A program made the translations under genes and the position numbers. Shown one piece after another: positions 37,108 to 44,690 of a stretch of DNA of 64,000 nucleotides. The stretch's first letter is position 1. Each line of letters starts with the position of its first letter. The notes beneath the pieces were generated by a model. The model made no database searches, was not told where the DNA came from, and was given only the letters and a program-made list of their open reading frames with translations. The DNA lies in contig CAZEDK010000001.1 of the NCBI GenBank assembly GCA_964511025.1, forward strand, positions 1-64,000, given 5' to 3'. Source of the stretch: CAZEDK01 sp964511025. GTDB taxonomy: Bacteria; Patescibacteriota; Gracilibacteria; UBA1369; GWF2-33-10.

Positions 37108-37274
37108 GTTTGTCATTCCTGCGCAGGCAGGAATCCAGTAGGGCAAACTATCTGTGTATTTCAAGTTACAAAGGCTATCGCGATGTAATTAGCAGTTCTG
37201 GATCCCAGATCGGAGTCTGGGATGACAAATTACCTTGTCATTCCTGCGAAGACAGGAATCCAATAGAGTCAACT
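37108..37274. repeat. Compound GTCATTCC hairpin element downstream of the 1363-residue gene
   Basis: Contains TTTGTCATTCCTGC...GCAGGAATCCAG, then GATCCCAGATCGGAGTCTGG, then a second GTCATTCCTGCG...CAGGAATCCA unit (about 37236-37262). The first 120 bases are a diverged copy of the element at 32747-32880. This is the widespread bacterial repeat whose translation reads VIPAKAGIQ. Confidence 0.8.
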
Positions 37275-37276
37275 GT

Positions 37277-37564
37277 CTAGAAATCTTCATACAAATCCTT
37301 CCAGCACGGATTCTCTTTTTCAATCAAATTTAACTTCCAAAGTCTTTTCCATGCTTTCATTTGTTTTTCTCTCTCAATAGCAAAATTGATATTTTCAAAT
37401 TCTTCGTACCACACTAAATTTTTTACTTTGTATTTCTTTGTAAAGCCATCAATCAAACCTTCTTTGTGTTCATAAATTCTTCTTGATAAATCATTTGTTA
37501 CACCAATATACAAAGTTCCATTCTTTTTACTAGCTAAAATGTAGACATAGTATTTGTTAGACAT
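37277..37564 (-). CDS. GIY-YIG domain small endonuclease-like protein
   Basis: A 95-residue protein of the short GIY-YIG (UPF0213-like) family, with YYVYILASKKNGTLYIGVTN (the GIY-YIG strand pair in the form VYI/YIG), SRRIYEHKEG, and YEEFENINFAIEREKQMKAW. These small proteins are common in CPR genomes, and their cellular role is not known to me. The start lies 31 bases inside the preceding HicB-like gene, in the part of that gene created by a repeat insertion. Confidence 0.88.
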   Translation of the reverse strand: MSNKYYVYILASKKNGTLYIGVTNDLSRRIYEHKEGLIDGFTKKYKVKNLVWYEEFENINFAIEREKQMKAWKRLWKLNLIEKENPCWKDLYEDF

Positions 37565-37803
37565 TTATTTAATTTATAATTCTGGATTCCAGCCTTTGCT
37601 GGAATGACATAGTCACGATCAACACCCCTCTCAGCAAGCGTATCCAGATATAGCTCTATCGCCTCTATTATATTATATTTTGCTTCTTCAAAAGTATCGC
37701 CTTCACTAATACAACCTGGCAAATCCGGCACTTCAGCTGTAAAACCGCCTTCTTCCTGAGCAGTAAAAATCACTTCAAATTGAAACTGTTTTTTCTTTTT
37801 CAT
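37534..37803 (-). CDS. Solitary HicB-like protein with repeat-derived tail
   Basis: An 89-residue protein whose first 63 residues match the HicB antitoxin fold (FEVIFTAQEEGGFTAEVPDL, PGCISEGDTFEEAKYNI, EAIELYLDTLAERG). From residue 64 the sequence reads DYVIPAKAGIQNYKLNK, the translation of an inserted GTCATTCC-type repeat, so the natural C-terminus is lost. No HicA toxin gene is adjacent. It may be a decayed TA remnant or a stand-alone HicB-like protein. It overlaps the GIY-YIG gene by 31 bases. Confidence 0.75.
   Translation of the reverse strand: MKKKKQFQFEVIFTAQEEGGFTAEVPDLPGCISEGDTFEEAKYNIIEAIELYLDTLAERGVDRDYVIPAKAGIQNYKLNKCLTNTMSTF
37577..37612 (-). repeat. VIPAKAGIQ-type palindromic repeat in hicB-like gene
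   Basis: CTGGATTCCAGCC...GGCTGGAATGAC family palindrome, here ATTCTGGATTCCAGCCTTTG and following bases. It is in frame in the HicB-like gene and supplies its C-terminal residues. Confidence 0.8.
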
Positions 37804-37884
37804 TCAACATGCAATAAATATTTGTACGCTACAAATGTTAGCTTATAAAACAATAACTACCAATTAAAAAATTAATTTATCACT

Positions 37885-37947
37885 ATCCACTCTTTTTAAA
37901 AAGAGAGGGGACGACCCGCCTGAACGTAGTCGGGCAGGAGGGGTGAG
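37885..37947. repeat. Double hairpin between hicB-like gene and rseP
   Basis: A perfect palindrome CTCTTTTTAAAAAGAG (about 37890-37905) is followed by CCCGCCTGAACGTAGTCGGG and CAGGAGGGGTGAG. The second part is a variant of the CCGCCTGTACC...GGGCAGG repeat at 16924 and 36272. It lies downstream of rseP on the minus strand and could terminate that operon. Confidence 0.6.
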
Positions 37948-37981
37948 TTGTATTGCTTGCAAATTATTTTTCAGGCATGTC

Positions 37982-39412
37982 TCACTTAAACAACCTCAAA
38001 ATATCGTTATATGTTACCATCAAGATAAGCAGCAAAAGCAAAAAATATCCTATTTGATGAGCAACTGCTTCAAGCTTGGCATCAGCTCTTTTGCCACGTA
38101 TAACTTCAATAATAATAAAAAGCAATCTACCACCATCGAGAGCTGGGATTGGAAGTATATTCAATACCGCCAAACTTAGCGACAAAAGTGCAGTAAGCCT
38201 AATAAGAGAATTGAAGCCTTCACTTGCCGACGCATAAACCATTTGAGCTATACCAACCGGTCCTGAAACTTCTTGAGGCACGTCGCCTTCCGATAGAATT
38301 TTTTTGAAAAACCCGGTAATACCAATAAATGTCGCCTTAGAGAGCCTTTTGATTTCAATAACTGACTCTTTTGATGCCTGCAAAGGCGATAATTTAATAT
38401 CTTTTATGTTTTTGACGTGATATCCAACAACTTTTTCCTGCAAAGAGAAATTGTATAATGACAAATCATAATTAGGACTTAAAACAATACCAATCTTGCC
38501 ATCTTCAGGTACTTTTAGATTAATTACTTCAGCGTTTCCATCTAAATTTTCAACGCTATAACTAACATCCTGACCTTTGTTTTTTAAATTAAACTCCAAA
38601 ACATCCTTCACATCAAATATAGTTTGTCCATTCAAAGCGGTTAAATAATAACCAGCCTGAAACCCCGACTCTGCTGCGATACCATTGTTATCTACTTCTT
38701 GAATCCCTACTTTGATTGGCAATTTCAATTCTATTACTTCATCTTTGTATACTCCATTTGTTAAACGTTTTACTGTCAAAGTTGATGGCGATTTTGTTTT
38801 GATAGCATCATAAAAATCGCTAATACCAAAAATAGCCTTGTCATCAATTTTCCATATTATGTCATTATTCTTTAAACTAAACACATTTTCTTCATTAGAT
38901 TTCAAAATTACATACAGATTTGATATCATCACAGTATCTTTACTTTGCGTTTGATCAAAAAGACTTAGCTGCGAAGCAAGTTCTAACTCAATTTGACCAC
39001 TACTTATCGCGCTTAAAACATCGTTTTCTGAAACAATTAGCGGTTTCATTCCGATAACAAAACCAACAAATATCAAAAAATATGCTAGTAAAAAATTCAT
39101 CATTACTCCTCCGCACACAATAAGCACCCTATCTCTAACCGATTTACCAATAAAACTTCTATCACTTTTCAAAGCTTTTTTGTCAGCGATATCTTCACCA
39201 TAAAGCCTTACAAAACCACCAAAGGGTATAGCATTAATTGAATATATGGTTTCTCCATATTTCTTCCCAAAAATTTTTGGAGGCAATCCAAAACCAAATT
39301 CTTCCACTTTGACCCCAGCCCTTTTTGCCATCAGGAAATGCCCTCCTTCGTGAATAAGAATCAACAAAGAAAAGATTATAAAGAAAGCAATGATTGATAA
39401 TAATATACTCAT
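37982..39412 (-). CDS. rseP: RIP-type site-2 zinc metalloprotease
   Basis: Intramembrane protease of the S2P/RseP family. It has the metal site HEGGH (HExxH) in the first membrane helix, IPFGGFVRLYGED, PDZ region (about 240-330), the third-helix motif LPIPALDGGRLLF, and two final hydrophobic helices. I prefer ATG 39412 (MSILLSIIAFF), which matches the family start; an upstream ATG at 39454 adds 14 residues. The stop is UGA. It lies just after frr and pyrH, a common bacterial order although uppS, cdsA and dxr are absent. The substrate is unknown. Confidence 0.93.
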   Translation of the reverse strand: MSILLSIIAFFIIFSLLILIHEGGHFLMAKRAGVKVEEFGFGLPPKIFGKKYGETIYSINAIPFGGFVRLYGEDIADKKALKSDRSFIGKSVRDRVLIVCGGVMMNFLLAYFLIFVGFVIGMKPLIVSENDVLSAISSGQIELELASQLSLFDQTQSKDTVMISNLYVILKSNEENVFSLKNNDIIWKIDDKAIFGISDFYDAIKTKSPSTLTVKRLTNGVYKDEVIELKLPIKVGIQEVDNNGIAAESGFQAGYYLTALNGQTIFDVKDVLEFNLKNKGQDVSYSVENLDGNAEVINLKVPEDGKIGIVLSPNYDLSLYNFSLQEKVVGYHVKNIKDIKLSPLQASKESVIEIKRLSKATFIGITGFFKKILSEGDVPQEVSGPVGIAQMVYASASEGFNSLIRLTALLSLSLAVLNILPIPALDGGRLLFIIIEVIRGKRADAKLEAVAHQIGYFLLLLLILMVTYNDILRLFK

Positions 39413-39460
39413 AAAATCTAATAACAAGATAAAAAGAAATAATTCAAAATTCAAGATTTC

Positions 39461-40021
39461 TCAAACTTTCATAATGTCAACTTCTTTTTTCTTCATCATC
39501 TCATCAATTTCCTGATTAGCATTGTCAACAGTATCCTGAAGTTTTTTTTCTGCACCCCTTTGCTCATCTTCAGTGATCAAACTATCCGCTTTCAATTGTT
39601 TAAATTTGTTATGAGCATCCTGTCGAGAATTTCTAATTGCAATTTTGGTCTCTTCAGACATTTTGTGAATCACTTTTACAAGATCTCGCCTCCTTTCTTC
39701 AGTAAGAGGCGGCACATTCAAAATCACAGCAAGTCCGTTGTTGACAGGATTAAGTCCAAGCCCGCTATCTCTAATAGCTTTTTCTATACCTGCCAGCATT
39801 GATTTATCCCAAGGCTGGATTTGAAGAGTCTTTGCGTCAGGCACGCTTATATTTGCAAGATTTTTTAAAGGCTGTTTAGCTCCGTAATTTTCTACTTCTA
39901 TAGGCTCAACAAGGCTTGGCACAGCTCTTCCTGCCTGCAAACGTGCAAATTCAGAAGCTAGATGCGCAACTGCTTTTTTAAAAGCATCTTTAGTTTGATC
40001 AAGACATTGTTGTATTGACAT
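39461..40021 (-). CDS. frr: Ribosome recycling factor
   Basis: Splits post-termination ribosomes with EF-G. The 186-residue length and signatures (LQAGRAVPSLVEPIEVENYG, LNVPPLTEERRRDLVKVIHK, RQDAHNKFKQLK) are typical. It lies between pyrH and rseP on the same strand with gaps of 28 and 48 bases, so the three are likely one operon. Confidence 0.97.
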   Translation of the reverse strand: MSIQQCLDQTKDAFKKAVAHLASEFARLQAGRAVPSLVEPIEVENYGAKQPLKNLANISVPDAKTLQIQPWDKSMLAGIEKAIRDSGLGLNPVNNGLAVILNVPPLTEERRRDLVKVIHKMSEETKIAIRNSRQDAHNKFKQLKADSLITEDEQRGAEKKLQDTVDNANQEIDEMMKKKEVDIMKV

Positions 40022-40049
40022 AATTGTGATATTTAAATTTTATAAATTT

Positions 40050-40754
40050 TTAATTGATAATGGTTCCTATTGTTTCTCCAGTGGCTGCTTTTTTCATATT
40101 ACCATTTTTTGTAAGATCAAAAATCAAGATAGGCAATTTACCATCTCTGCATAGAGCTACAGCTGTCGCATCAATAAATCCCAAGTTTTTTGATAATACA
40201 TCATTATATGTCATCTTTTCAGATTTGATCGCGTCTTCGTATTTCATTGGGTCTTTGTCATAGACTCCATCAACTTTTGTAGCCTTGAGAAGCACGTCAC
40301 AATTAAGCTCAAGAGCCCGCAAAGCAGCCGCCGAATCAGTAGTAAAATATGGATTGCCAGTACCGCCACTTAATATCACAACTCGTCCTTTGTCCAAATG
40401 AATTCTTGTTCTTCTTACAACATATTCCTGCACTAACTGAGGAATTGGCATAGCGGAGCAAACCCGAACTTCCAGCCCTTGCAGTTCCAATTCATGCTGC
40501 ATAGCTACTGCGTTCATGATAGTAGACAGCATTCCAAGTCCATCAGATGTAACTCTATCAAGACCTGTGCCAACATTGTCGCGATATCTCCATATATTGC
40601 CAGCGCCAATAACTATAGCAACTTCTATACCCTCTTTTGTTATCGAAACTATTTGCTCGCAAATATCTTTCAACACTTCGAAATCAATCCCCATTTCCTT
40701 TTGCCCCAACAAAACTTCACCGGAAAGTTTTATCATTACTCGTTTATATTTCAT
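40050..40754 (-). CDS. pyrH: UMP kinase
   Basis: Phosphorylates UMP to UDP for nucleotide synthesis. The family signatures KLSGEVLLG (N-terminal phosphate loop), VIGAGNIWRY, TSDGLGMLSTIMNA, GTGNPYFTTDSAAALRA and ATKVDGVYDKDP are all intact. Length 234 residues. First gene of a pyrH-frr-rseP group, preceded closely by a small membrane-protein gene. Confidence 0.97.
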   Translation of the reverse strand: MKYKRVMIKLSGEVLLGQKEMGIDFEVLKDICEQIVSITKEGIEVAIVIGAGNIWRYRDNVGTGLDRVTSDGLGMLSTIMNAVAMQHELELQGLEVRVCSAMPIPQLVQEYVVRRTRIHLDKGRVVILSGGTGNPYFTTDSAAALRALELNCDVLLKATKVDGVYDKDPMKYEDAIKSEKMTYNDVLSKNLGFIDATAVALCRDGKLPILIFDLTKNGNMKKAATGETIGTIIN

Positions 40755-40769
40755 TTTAAGAATGTTGAA

Positions 40770-41114
40770 TTATTTCATAATAATATACGCAATTAGCACA
40801 CCCAGAATAAGCCCAATACCAACCAAAGTCCATCTCTGATAAATTGTCTCTTTTTCTTCATCAGCATTCGCTAAATCAGCAAGTAAATTTGCGTTAATAA
40901 TAATTTCTTCATCAGCATTTTTTTCTACCACATCAACAAAACTATGTTTCGCAACCAACTCAACGAATTTTCCAAATTTAATGATAACCTTAGTCTCTGC
41001 GCTCACTTCAACTTTTTTTACTAAAACGTCTTCTTCAATATGATGCACCTTAAACCCAACTTTCTCATCAGGATTTTTTTCTTCCGGAATAGATTTTAAA
41101 TTAATATCTGACAT
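40770..41114 (-). CDS. Small tail-anchored protein, unknown function
   Basis: A 114-residue protein with a soluble, charged N-terminal part (beta-like KVHHIEEDVLVKKVEVSAET, then a helix) and one C-terminal membrane helix (TLVGIGLILGVLIAYIIMK). No family recognised. It lies 15 bases before pyrH on the same strand and downstream of a long heptamer array. A tail anchor facing the cytoplasm is inferred. Confidence 0.6.
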   Translation of the reverse strand: MSDINLKSIPEEKNPDEKVGFKVHHIEEDVLVKKVEVSAETKVIIKFGKFVELVAKHSFVDVVEKNADEEIIINANLLADLANADEEKETIYQRWTLVGIGLILGVLIAYIIMK

Positions 41115-41144
41115 TGTACATAGCGATTAGCAATTGGCGACTCC

Positions 41145-41346
41145 TCTCAGTTCTCAACTCTCAGTTCTCAACTCTCAGCTCTCAGCTCTCAGCTCTCAAC
41201 TCTCAGTTCTCAGCTCTCAGTTCTCAGCTCTCAGTTCTCAACTCTCAGTTCTCAGCTCTCAGTTCTCAGCTCTCAGCTCTCTCAGTCCCAAAGGGACCCC
41301 CTTGGGGCTCTCAGCTCTCAGCTCTCAGTTCTCAACTCTCAGTTCT
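41145..41346 (+). repeat. Large heptanucleotide array with nested palindrome
   Basis: About 24 tandem 7-mers of CTCAGTT, CTCAGCT and CTCAACT type, split at about 41285-41309 by the palindrome CCCAAAGGGACCCCCTTGGG. Bases 41270-41316 are identical (inverted) to 18246-18292. The array's right end encodes the last seven or eight residues and the stop of pilT. It is the longest array in the window. Confidence 0.95.
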
Positions 41347-42356
41347 CTATAAAAACCCTGCGCTATTTTACCTGCATTTTCCAATAACTGCAAAGCAGAT
41401 TGAAAAGTTTGCATACCTTCTTTTTGTCCAATTTGCATTAACGAATAAATTTGTTTTGTTTTACCTTCGGCAATGCAGTTTTTGATACCGCTGCTTGCCA
41501 TCATCACTTCACACGCAAGTATTCTGCGACTGTTATCTTTCGAAGCTATCAAATTTTGCGAAACAACACCTGCCAAAGTTGAAGACAGTTGCGTTTTGAC
41601 CTGAACCTGCTGTGCTTCAGGAAAAACATCAATGATCCTGTCAATAGTTTGAGGTGCATCAATTGTATGCAAAGTTGAGAAAACCAGATGACCGGTTTCA
41701 GCAAGAGTCAAAGCCGCTGAAATTGTTTCATAGTCACGCATTTCACCAATCATGACAACATCAGGATCCTCCCTGAGAGAAGATCTTATAGCATCCAAAA
41801 ATGAAGAAGTATGATGACCTACCTCTCTTTGTGTAATCATAGCTTTTTTGCTTGTATGAAGAAATTCAATTGGGTCTTCGACAGTTACTATGTGACAGGC
41901 TCTGTTTTGATTAATTAGATCAATAAGAGAAGCCAAAGTAGTACTTTTACCATTACCTGTAGGACCTGTAACCAGAACTAAACCTTTATTTAGAGTTGCA
42001 AAAGTTTTAACTGAATCCGGTAAATTCAAAGTGTTAATGTCTGGTACAACAGTTGGTATCACTCGAAAAGCCATGCAGTATCCTAAATAATCATTATAAA
42101 TATTGACTCGAAACCTTCCAAGTCCAGGAAGCTCGTAAGCTATATCAAGATCATGTTTAATAGAAAAACTATCTTTTTTATCACCCAAAATTTCATCAAT
42201 AAAAGCTTTGACATCTTCCGATTTAAGAGCGTCAATATTTGATGGGCGATATAAACTGCCATTACTAAGTCTTATTGTTGGCACGTGAGCAGCTTTAAAA
42301 TGCACATCAGAAGCTTTGTGCTCTACAACTTGTTTGAGAATTTCTTTAAAATCCAT
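41325..42356 (-). CDS. pilT: PilT-type twitching motility ATPase
   Basis: Hexameric ATPase that retracts type IV pili. Seen: N-terminal PAS-like part (ASDVHFKAAHVPTIRLSNG), Walker A GPTGNGKSTTLASL, the Asp box (VTVEDPIEFLH), Walker B region EDPDVVMIGEMRD, and the His box (AETGHLVFSTLHTIDAPQTI). Length, 343 residues, is normal. The last residues (YRELRVEN) come from the heptanucleotide array, so the native C-terminus is replaced or lost. No other pilus gene is in the window. Confidence 0.95.
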   Translation of the reverse strand: MDFKEILKQVVEHKASDVHFKAAHVPTIRLSNGSLYRPSNIDALKSEDVKAFIDEILGDKKDSFSIKHDLDIAYELPGLGRFRVNIYNDYLGYCMAFRVIPTVVPDINTLNLPDSVKTFATLNKGLVLVTGPTGNGKSTTLASLIDLINQNRACHIVTVEDPIEFLHTSKKAMITQREVGHHTSSFLDAIRSSLREDPDVVMIGEMRDYETISAALTLAETGHLVFSTLHTIDAPQTIDRIIDVFPEAQQVQVKTQLSSTLAGVVSQNLIASKDNSRRILACEVMMASSGIKNCIAEGKTKQIYSLMQIGQKEGMQTFQSALQLLENAGKIAQGFYRELRVEN

Positions 42357-42380
42357 TTAGAAAGCTTATTAAATCCTAGT

Positions 42381-42389
42381 ATTATAGCA
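42381..42389 (-). promoter_or_regulatory. Extended -10 promoter of pilT
   Basis: On the minus strand TGCTATAAT, with a weak -35 (TAGATA) 17 bases upstream. It lies about 25 bases before the ATG at 42356 and just downstream of the groEL terminator. Confidence 0.5.
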
Positions 42390-42411
42390 AAAAATATAGC
42401 TTTTATCTATC

Positions 42412-42441
42412 AAAAAAGCTGTAGATTGCTCTACAGCTTTT
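42412..42441 (-). terminator. Rho-independent terminator of groES-groEL
   Basis: A perfect 12-bp stem, AAAAGCTGTAGA with TCTACAGCTTTT, and a 4-base loop. Read on the minus strand it ends in a run of six T. It lies about 50 bases after the groEL stop. Confidence 0.8.
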
Positions 42442-42449
42442 ATCTTCAC

Positions 42450-42486
42450 CTTAATACTTAATACTAACCCCATTATACTTAATACG
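42450..42486 (-). repeat. ACTTAAT-type heptamer stretch after groEL
   Basis: CTTAATACTTAATAC, then CCCATTATACTTAATAC. The second block recurs at about 44656-44672 after RNase Y. It resembles the heptamer family but is more degenerate. Confidence 0.5.
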
Positions 42487-42491
42487 ACTCT

Positions 42492-44177
42492 CTACATCAT
42501 TCCCCCCATTCCACCCATTCCGCCCATAGCTCCACCTGGCATCATTTCTTTCTCTTCTTTTTGCATATCAGTAATCGCGCACTCCATTGTAAGAAGGATC
42601 GCGGCGATAGATGCTGCATTTTGAAGAGCGCTTCTTGTCACCATCTTCGGATCAATTATTCCGGCAGAGATCATATCAACCATCTCACTCTTAGCCGCAT
42701 CAAAACCATAACCGGCTTTGGCCTCTTTCACTTGATTTACAATGACATCACCTTTTTCACCGCTATTGAAAGCAATTTGATAACAAGGCGCTTCCAAAGC
42801 TTTTCTTACAAGATGTATACCTGTTGTCTCATCATCTTCTTCACCTTCCATACTTTCAAGAATTTTACTTGCTTGAAGAAGTGCAGTACCTCCTCCTGCA
42901 ACGATTCCTTCACTAACCGCAGCTTTTGTAGCAGACAAAGCGTCTTCAATTCTGTGTTTCTTTTCTTTTAATTCTACTTCAGTTGCCGCACCAACCTTGA
43001 TAACAGCAACTCCTCCCGCAAGCTTAGCAAGTCTTTCTTGTAATTTTTCTCTATCAAAATCAGAATTTGTGATTTCTATCGCTTTTTTAATTTGATTAAT
43101 TCTATCTTCTACATTTTGTTTTGCTCCGGCTCCATCAACAATCGTTGTATTATCTTTTGTTACAACAATTCTACGTGCCTGGCCAAGATAACTCTTAACC
43201 CTAGCGATTACATCATTCGGCTCTTCTCCTTCTTTTGGTTCACCTATCTTATCCAATTTCAAACCAAGTTCTTCAGAAATCACTTCTCCACCTGTAAGAG
43301 CAGCAATATCTTTTAACATTTCTTTTCTCCTATCTCCAAACGCCGGAGCCTTGACTGCAACGACATGAAATGTACCTCTAAGTTTATTGACAACCAGAGT
43401 TCCCAAGGCTTCACCATCAAGATCTTCGGAAATCATTACAAGTTCTTTTTTACCACCCTGAGCTACAGCTTCAAGTACAGGTAAAATTTCTTGAATTGAG
43501 CTGATTTTTTTGTCCGTGATTAATATATCAACATTTTCATATATAGCCTCCATACTTCCAGTATCTGTAACAAAATATGGAGATATATAACCTTGATCAA
43601 ATTGCATCCCTTCAACAACATCCATCTCAAGACCTAATGTTTTGCCTTCTTCCACAGTAATCACTCCATCTTTGCCAACTTTATCCATTGCCTCTGAAAT
43701 GATTTTACCTACTTCCTTATCTTGTGCAGAAATAGTAGCGACTTGAGCTATTTCATCACTTAACGTAATTTTTTTAGCCATTTTAGCAAGTTCTTCCACT
43801 ATGATGTCAACCGCTTTATGAATACCTTTTTTGAGAACCATAGGATTCGCGCCTGCTGCAACATTTCTAACCCCTTCATGAATCATTGCATCAGCAAGCA
43901 CTGTTGCAGTAGTAGTACCATCACCAGCAATATCATTTGTTTTACTCGCCGCTTCTTTTACAAGCTGAGCTCCCATATTTTCCCATTTATTTTCAAATTC
44001 TATTTCTTTTGCAATGGTAACTCCATCGTTCGTTATAGTCGGAGCTCCATATTTTTTATCAATTAAAACGTTTCGACCCTTAGGCCCCATTGTAACACGT
44101 ACGGCATCAGTAAGTTTGCGTACTCCTGCTACAACCTTTTGACGAGCATCGTCACCGAATGCAATTTGTTTTGACAT
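42492..44177 (-). CDS. groEL: Chaperonin GroEL (Hsp60)
   Basis: ATP-driven folding chamber. The 561-residue sequence begins [20 protein letters not shown]. It carries the nucleotide-binding [13 protein letters not shown] and the family signature region [26 protein letters not shown] ([20 protein letters not shown]), and ends in the typical [10 protein letters not shown] tail. Transcribed after groES with a 60-base gap, under the CIRCE-controlled promoter. A strong terminator follows. Confidence 0.98.
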   Translation of the reverse strand: MSKQIAFGDDARQKVVAGVRKLTDAVRVTMGPKGRNVLIDKKYGAPTITNDGVTIAKEIEFENKWENMGAQLVKEAASKTNDIAGDGTTTATVLADAMIHEGVRNVAAGANPMVLKKGIHKAVDIIVEELAKMAKKITLSDEIAQVATISAQDKEVGKIISEAMDKVGKDGVITVEEGKTLGLEMDVVEGMQFDQGYISPYFVTDTGSMEAIYENVDILITDKKISSIQEILPVLEAVAQGGKKELVMISEDLDGEALGTLVVNKLRGTFHVVAVKAPAFGDRRKEMLKDIAALTGGEVISEELGLKLDKIGEPKEGEEPNDVIARVKSYLGQARRIVVTKDNTTIVDGAGAKQNVEDRINQIKKAIEITNSDFDREKLQERLAKLAGGVAVIKVGAATEVELKEKKHRIEDALSATKAAVSEGIVAGGGTALLQASKILESMEGEEDDETTGIHLVRKALEAPCYQIAFNSGEKGDVIVNQVKEAKAGYGFDAAKSEMVDMISAGIIDPKMVTRSALQNAASIAAILLTMECAITDMQKEEKEMMPGGAMGGMGGMGGMM

Positions 44178-44216
44178 AGTGTGGAAATTATAAATTTTGA
44201 ATTAATTCTTTAAAAT

Positions 44217-44237
44217 TGATAGCCAATAGCTAACAGC
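44217..44237 (-). repeat. Short heptamer array in the groES-groEL gap
   Basis: AGCCAATAGCTAACAGCTTA, about three degenerate 7-mers (RCTRANA family), directly after the groES stop. Confidence 0.5.
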
Positions 44238-44546
44238 TTATTTCTCAATTACCGCTTGAACACTATCGTATTCAATTACCAAATATTCGTGACCATCTAT
44301 TTGAAAATTATTTGGACCATATTTACTAAACAAAACAATGTCTCCAACTTTTAGATCCAACTGCTCTCTTTGACCATTTTCCAAAGTTTTACCAGGTCCA
44401 ACTGCAATAACTTCACCTTGTTCAGGTTTTTCTTTTGACACGGTATCAGGAATAATAATCCCTGAAGCTGTCGTTTTGCTGTTGTCTCTTGGTTTCAAAA
44501 CAACCCTACTGCCCAAAGGCTTGATAGGACATTTTACAGATGTCAT
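44238..44546 (-). CDS. groES: Co-chaperonin GroES (Hsp10)
   Basis: Lid of the GroEL chamber. 102 residues, with the family start IKPLGSRVVLKPRD, mobile loop (SKTTASGIIIPDTVSKEK), EVIAVGPGK, and KVGDIVLFSKYGPNNFQIDG. First gene of the groES-groEL operon, with a consensus promoter and a CIRCE operator upstream. Confidence 0.98.
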   Translation of the reverse strand: MTSVKCPIKPLGSRVVLKPRDNSKTTASGIIIPDTVSKEKPEQGEVIAVGPGKTLENGQREQLDLKVGDIVLFSKYGPNNFQIDGHEYLVIEYDSVQAVIEK

Positions 44547-44574
44547 ATATTCTAAAAATTAAGGAATATTTTCA

Positions 44575-44601
44575 TTAGCACTCAAATAGACCAAGTGCCA
44601 A
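44575..44601 (-). promoter_or_regulatory. CIRCE operator (HrcA binding site)
   Basis: TTAGCACTC, nine bases, AAGTGCCAA. The consensus is TTAGCACTC-N9-GAGTGCTAA, so the first arm is perfect and the second matches at 7 of 9. It lies between the promoter and the groES start, the standard position for HrcA heat-shock repression. hrcA itself is not in the window. Confidence 0.85.
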
Positions 44602-44604
44602 TTC

Positions 44605-44633
44605 AGTATATTTAGTAGCTCAATCTAAGTCAA
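44605..44633 (-). promoter_or_regulatory. Sigma-70 promoter of groES-groEL
   Basis: On the minus strand TTGACT, exactly 17 bases, TATACT. The expected transcription start falls inside or at the edge of the CIRCE site at 44575-44601. Confidence 0.75.
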
Positions 44634-44690
44634 GCTTTTTTATAAATGCCCCCTACCCATTATACTTAATACCTACCCCTAATCCCCTCA

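Noticed and set aside
41145..41346. CRISPR array
   Set aside because: The period is seven bases with no spacers, and no cas genes are present.
41114..41485. Plus-strand Ser/Leu/Gln repeat open frames (LSSQLS pattern) across the heptamer array
   Set aside because: They are translations of the CTCAGTT-type array in several frames. Similar frames arise automatically from stop-free 7-mers, and pilT occupies the other strand.
42561..44066. Plus-strand open frames opposite groEL
   Set aside because: Antisense shadows of a highly conserved gene on the minus strand.
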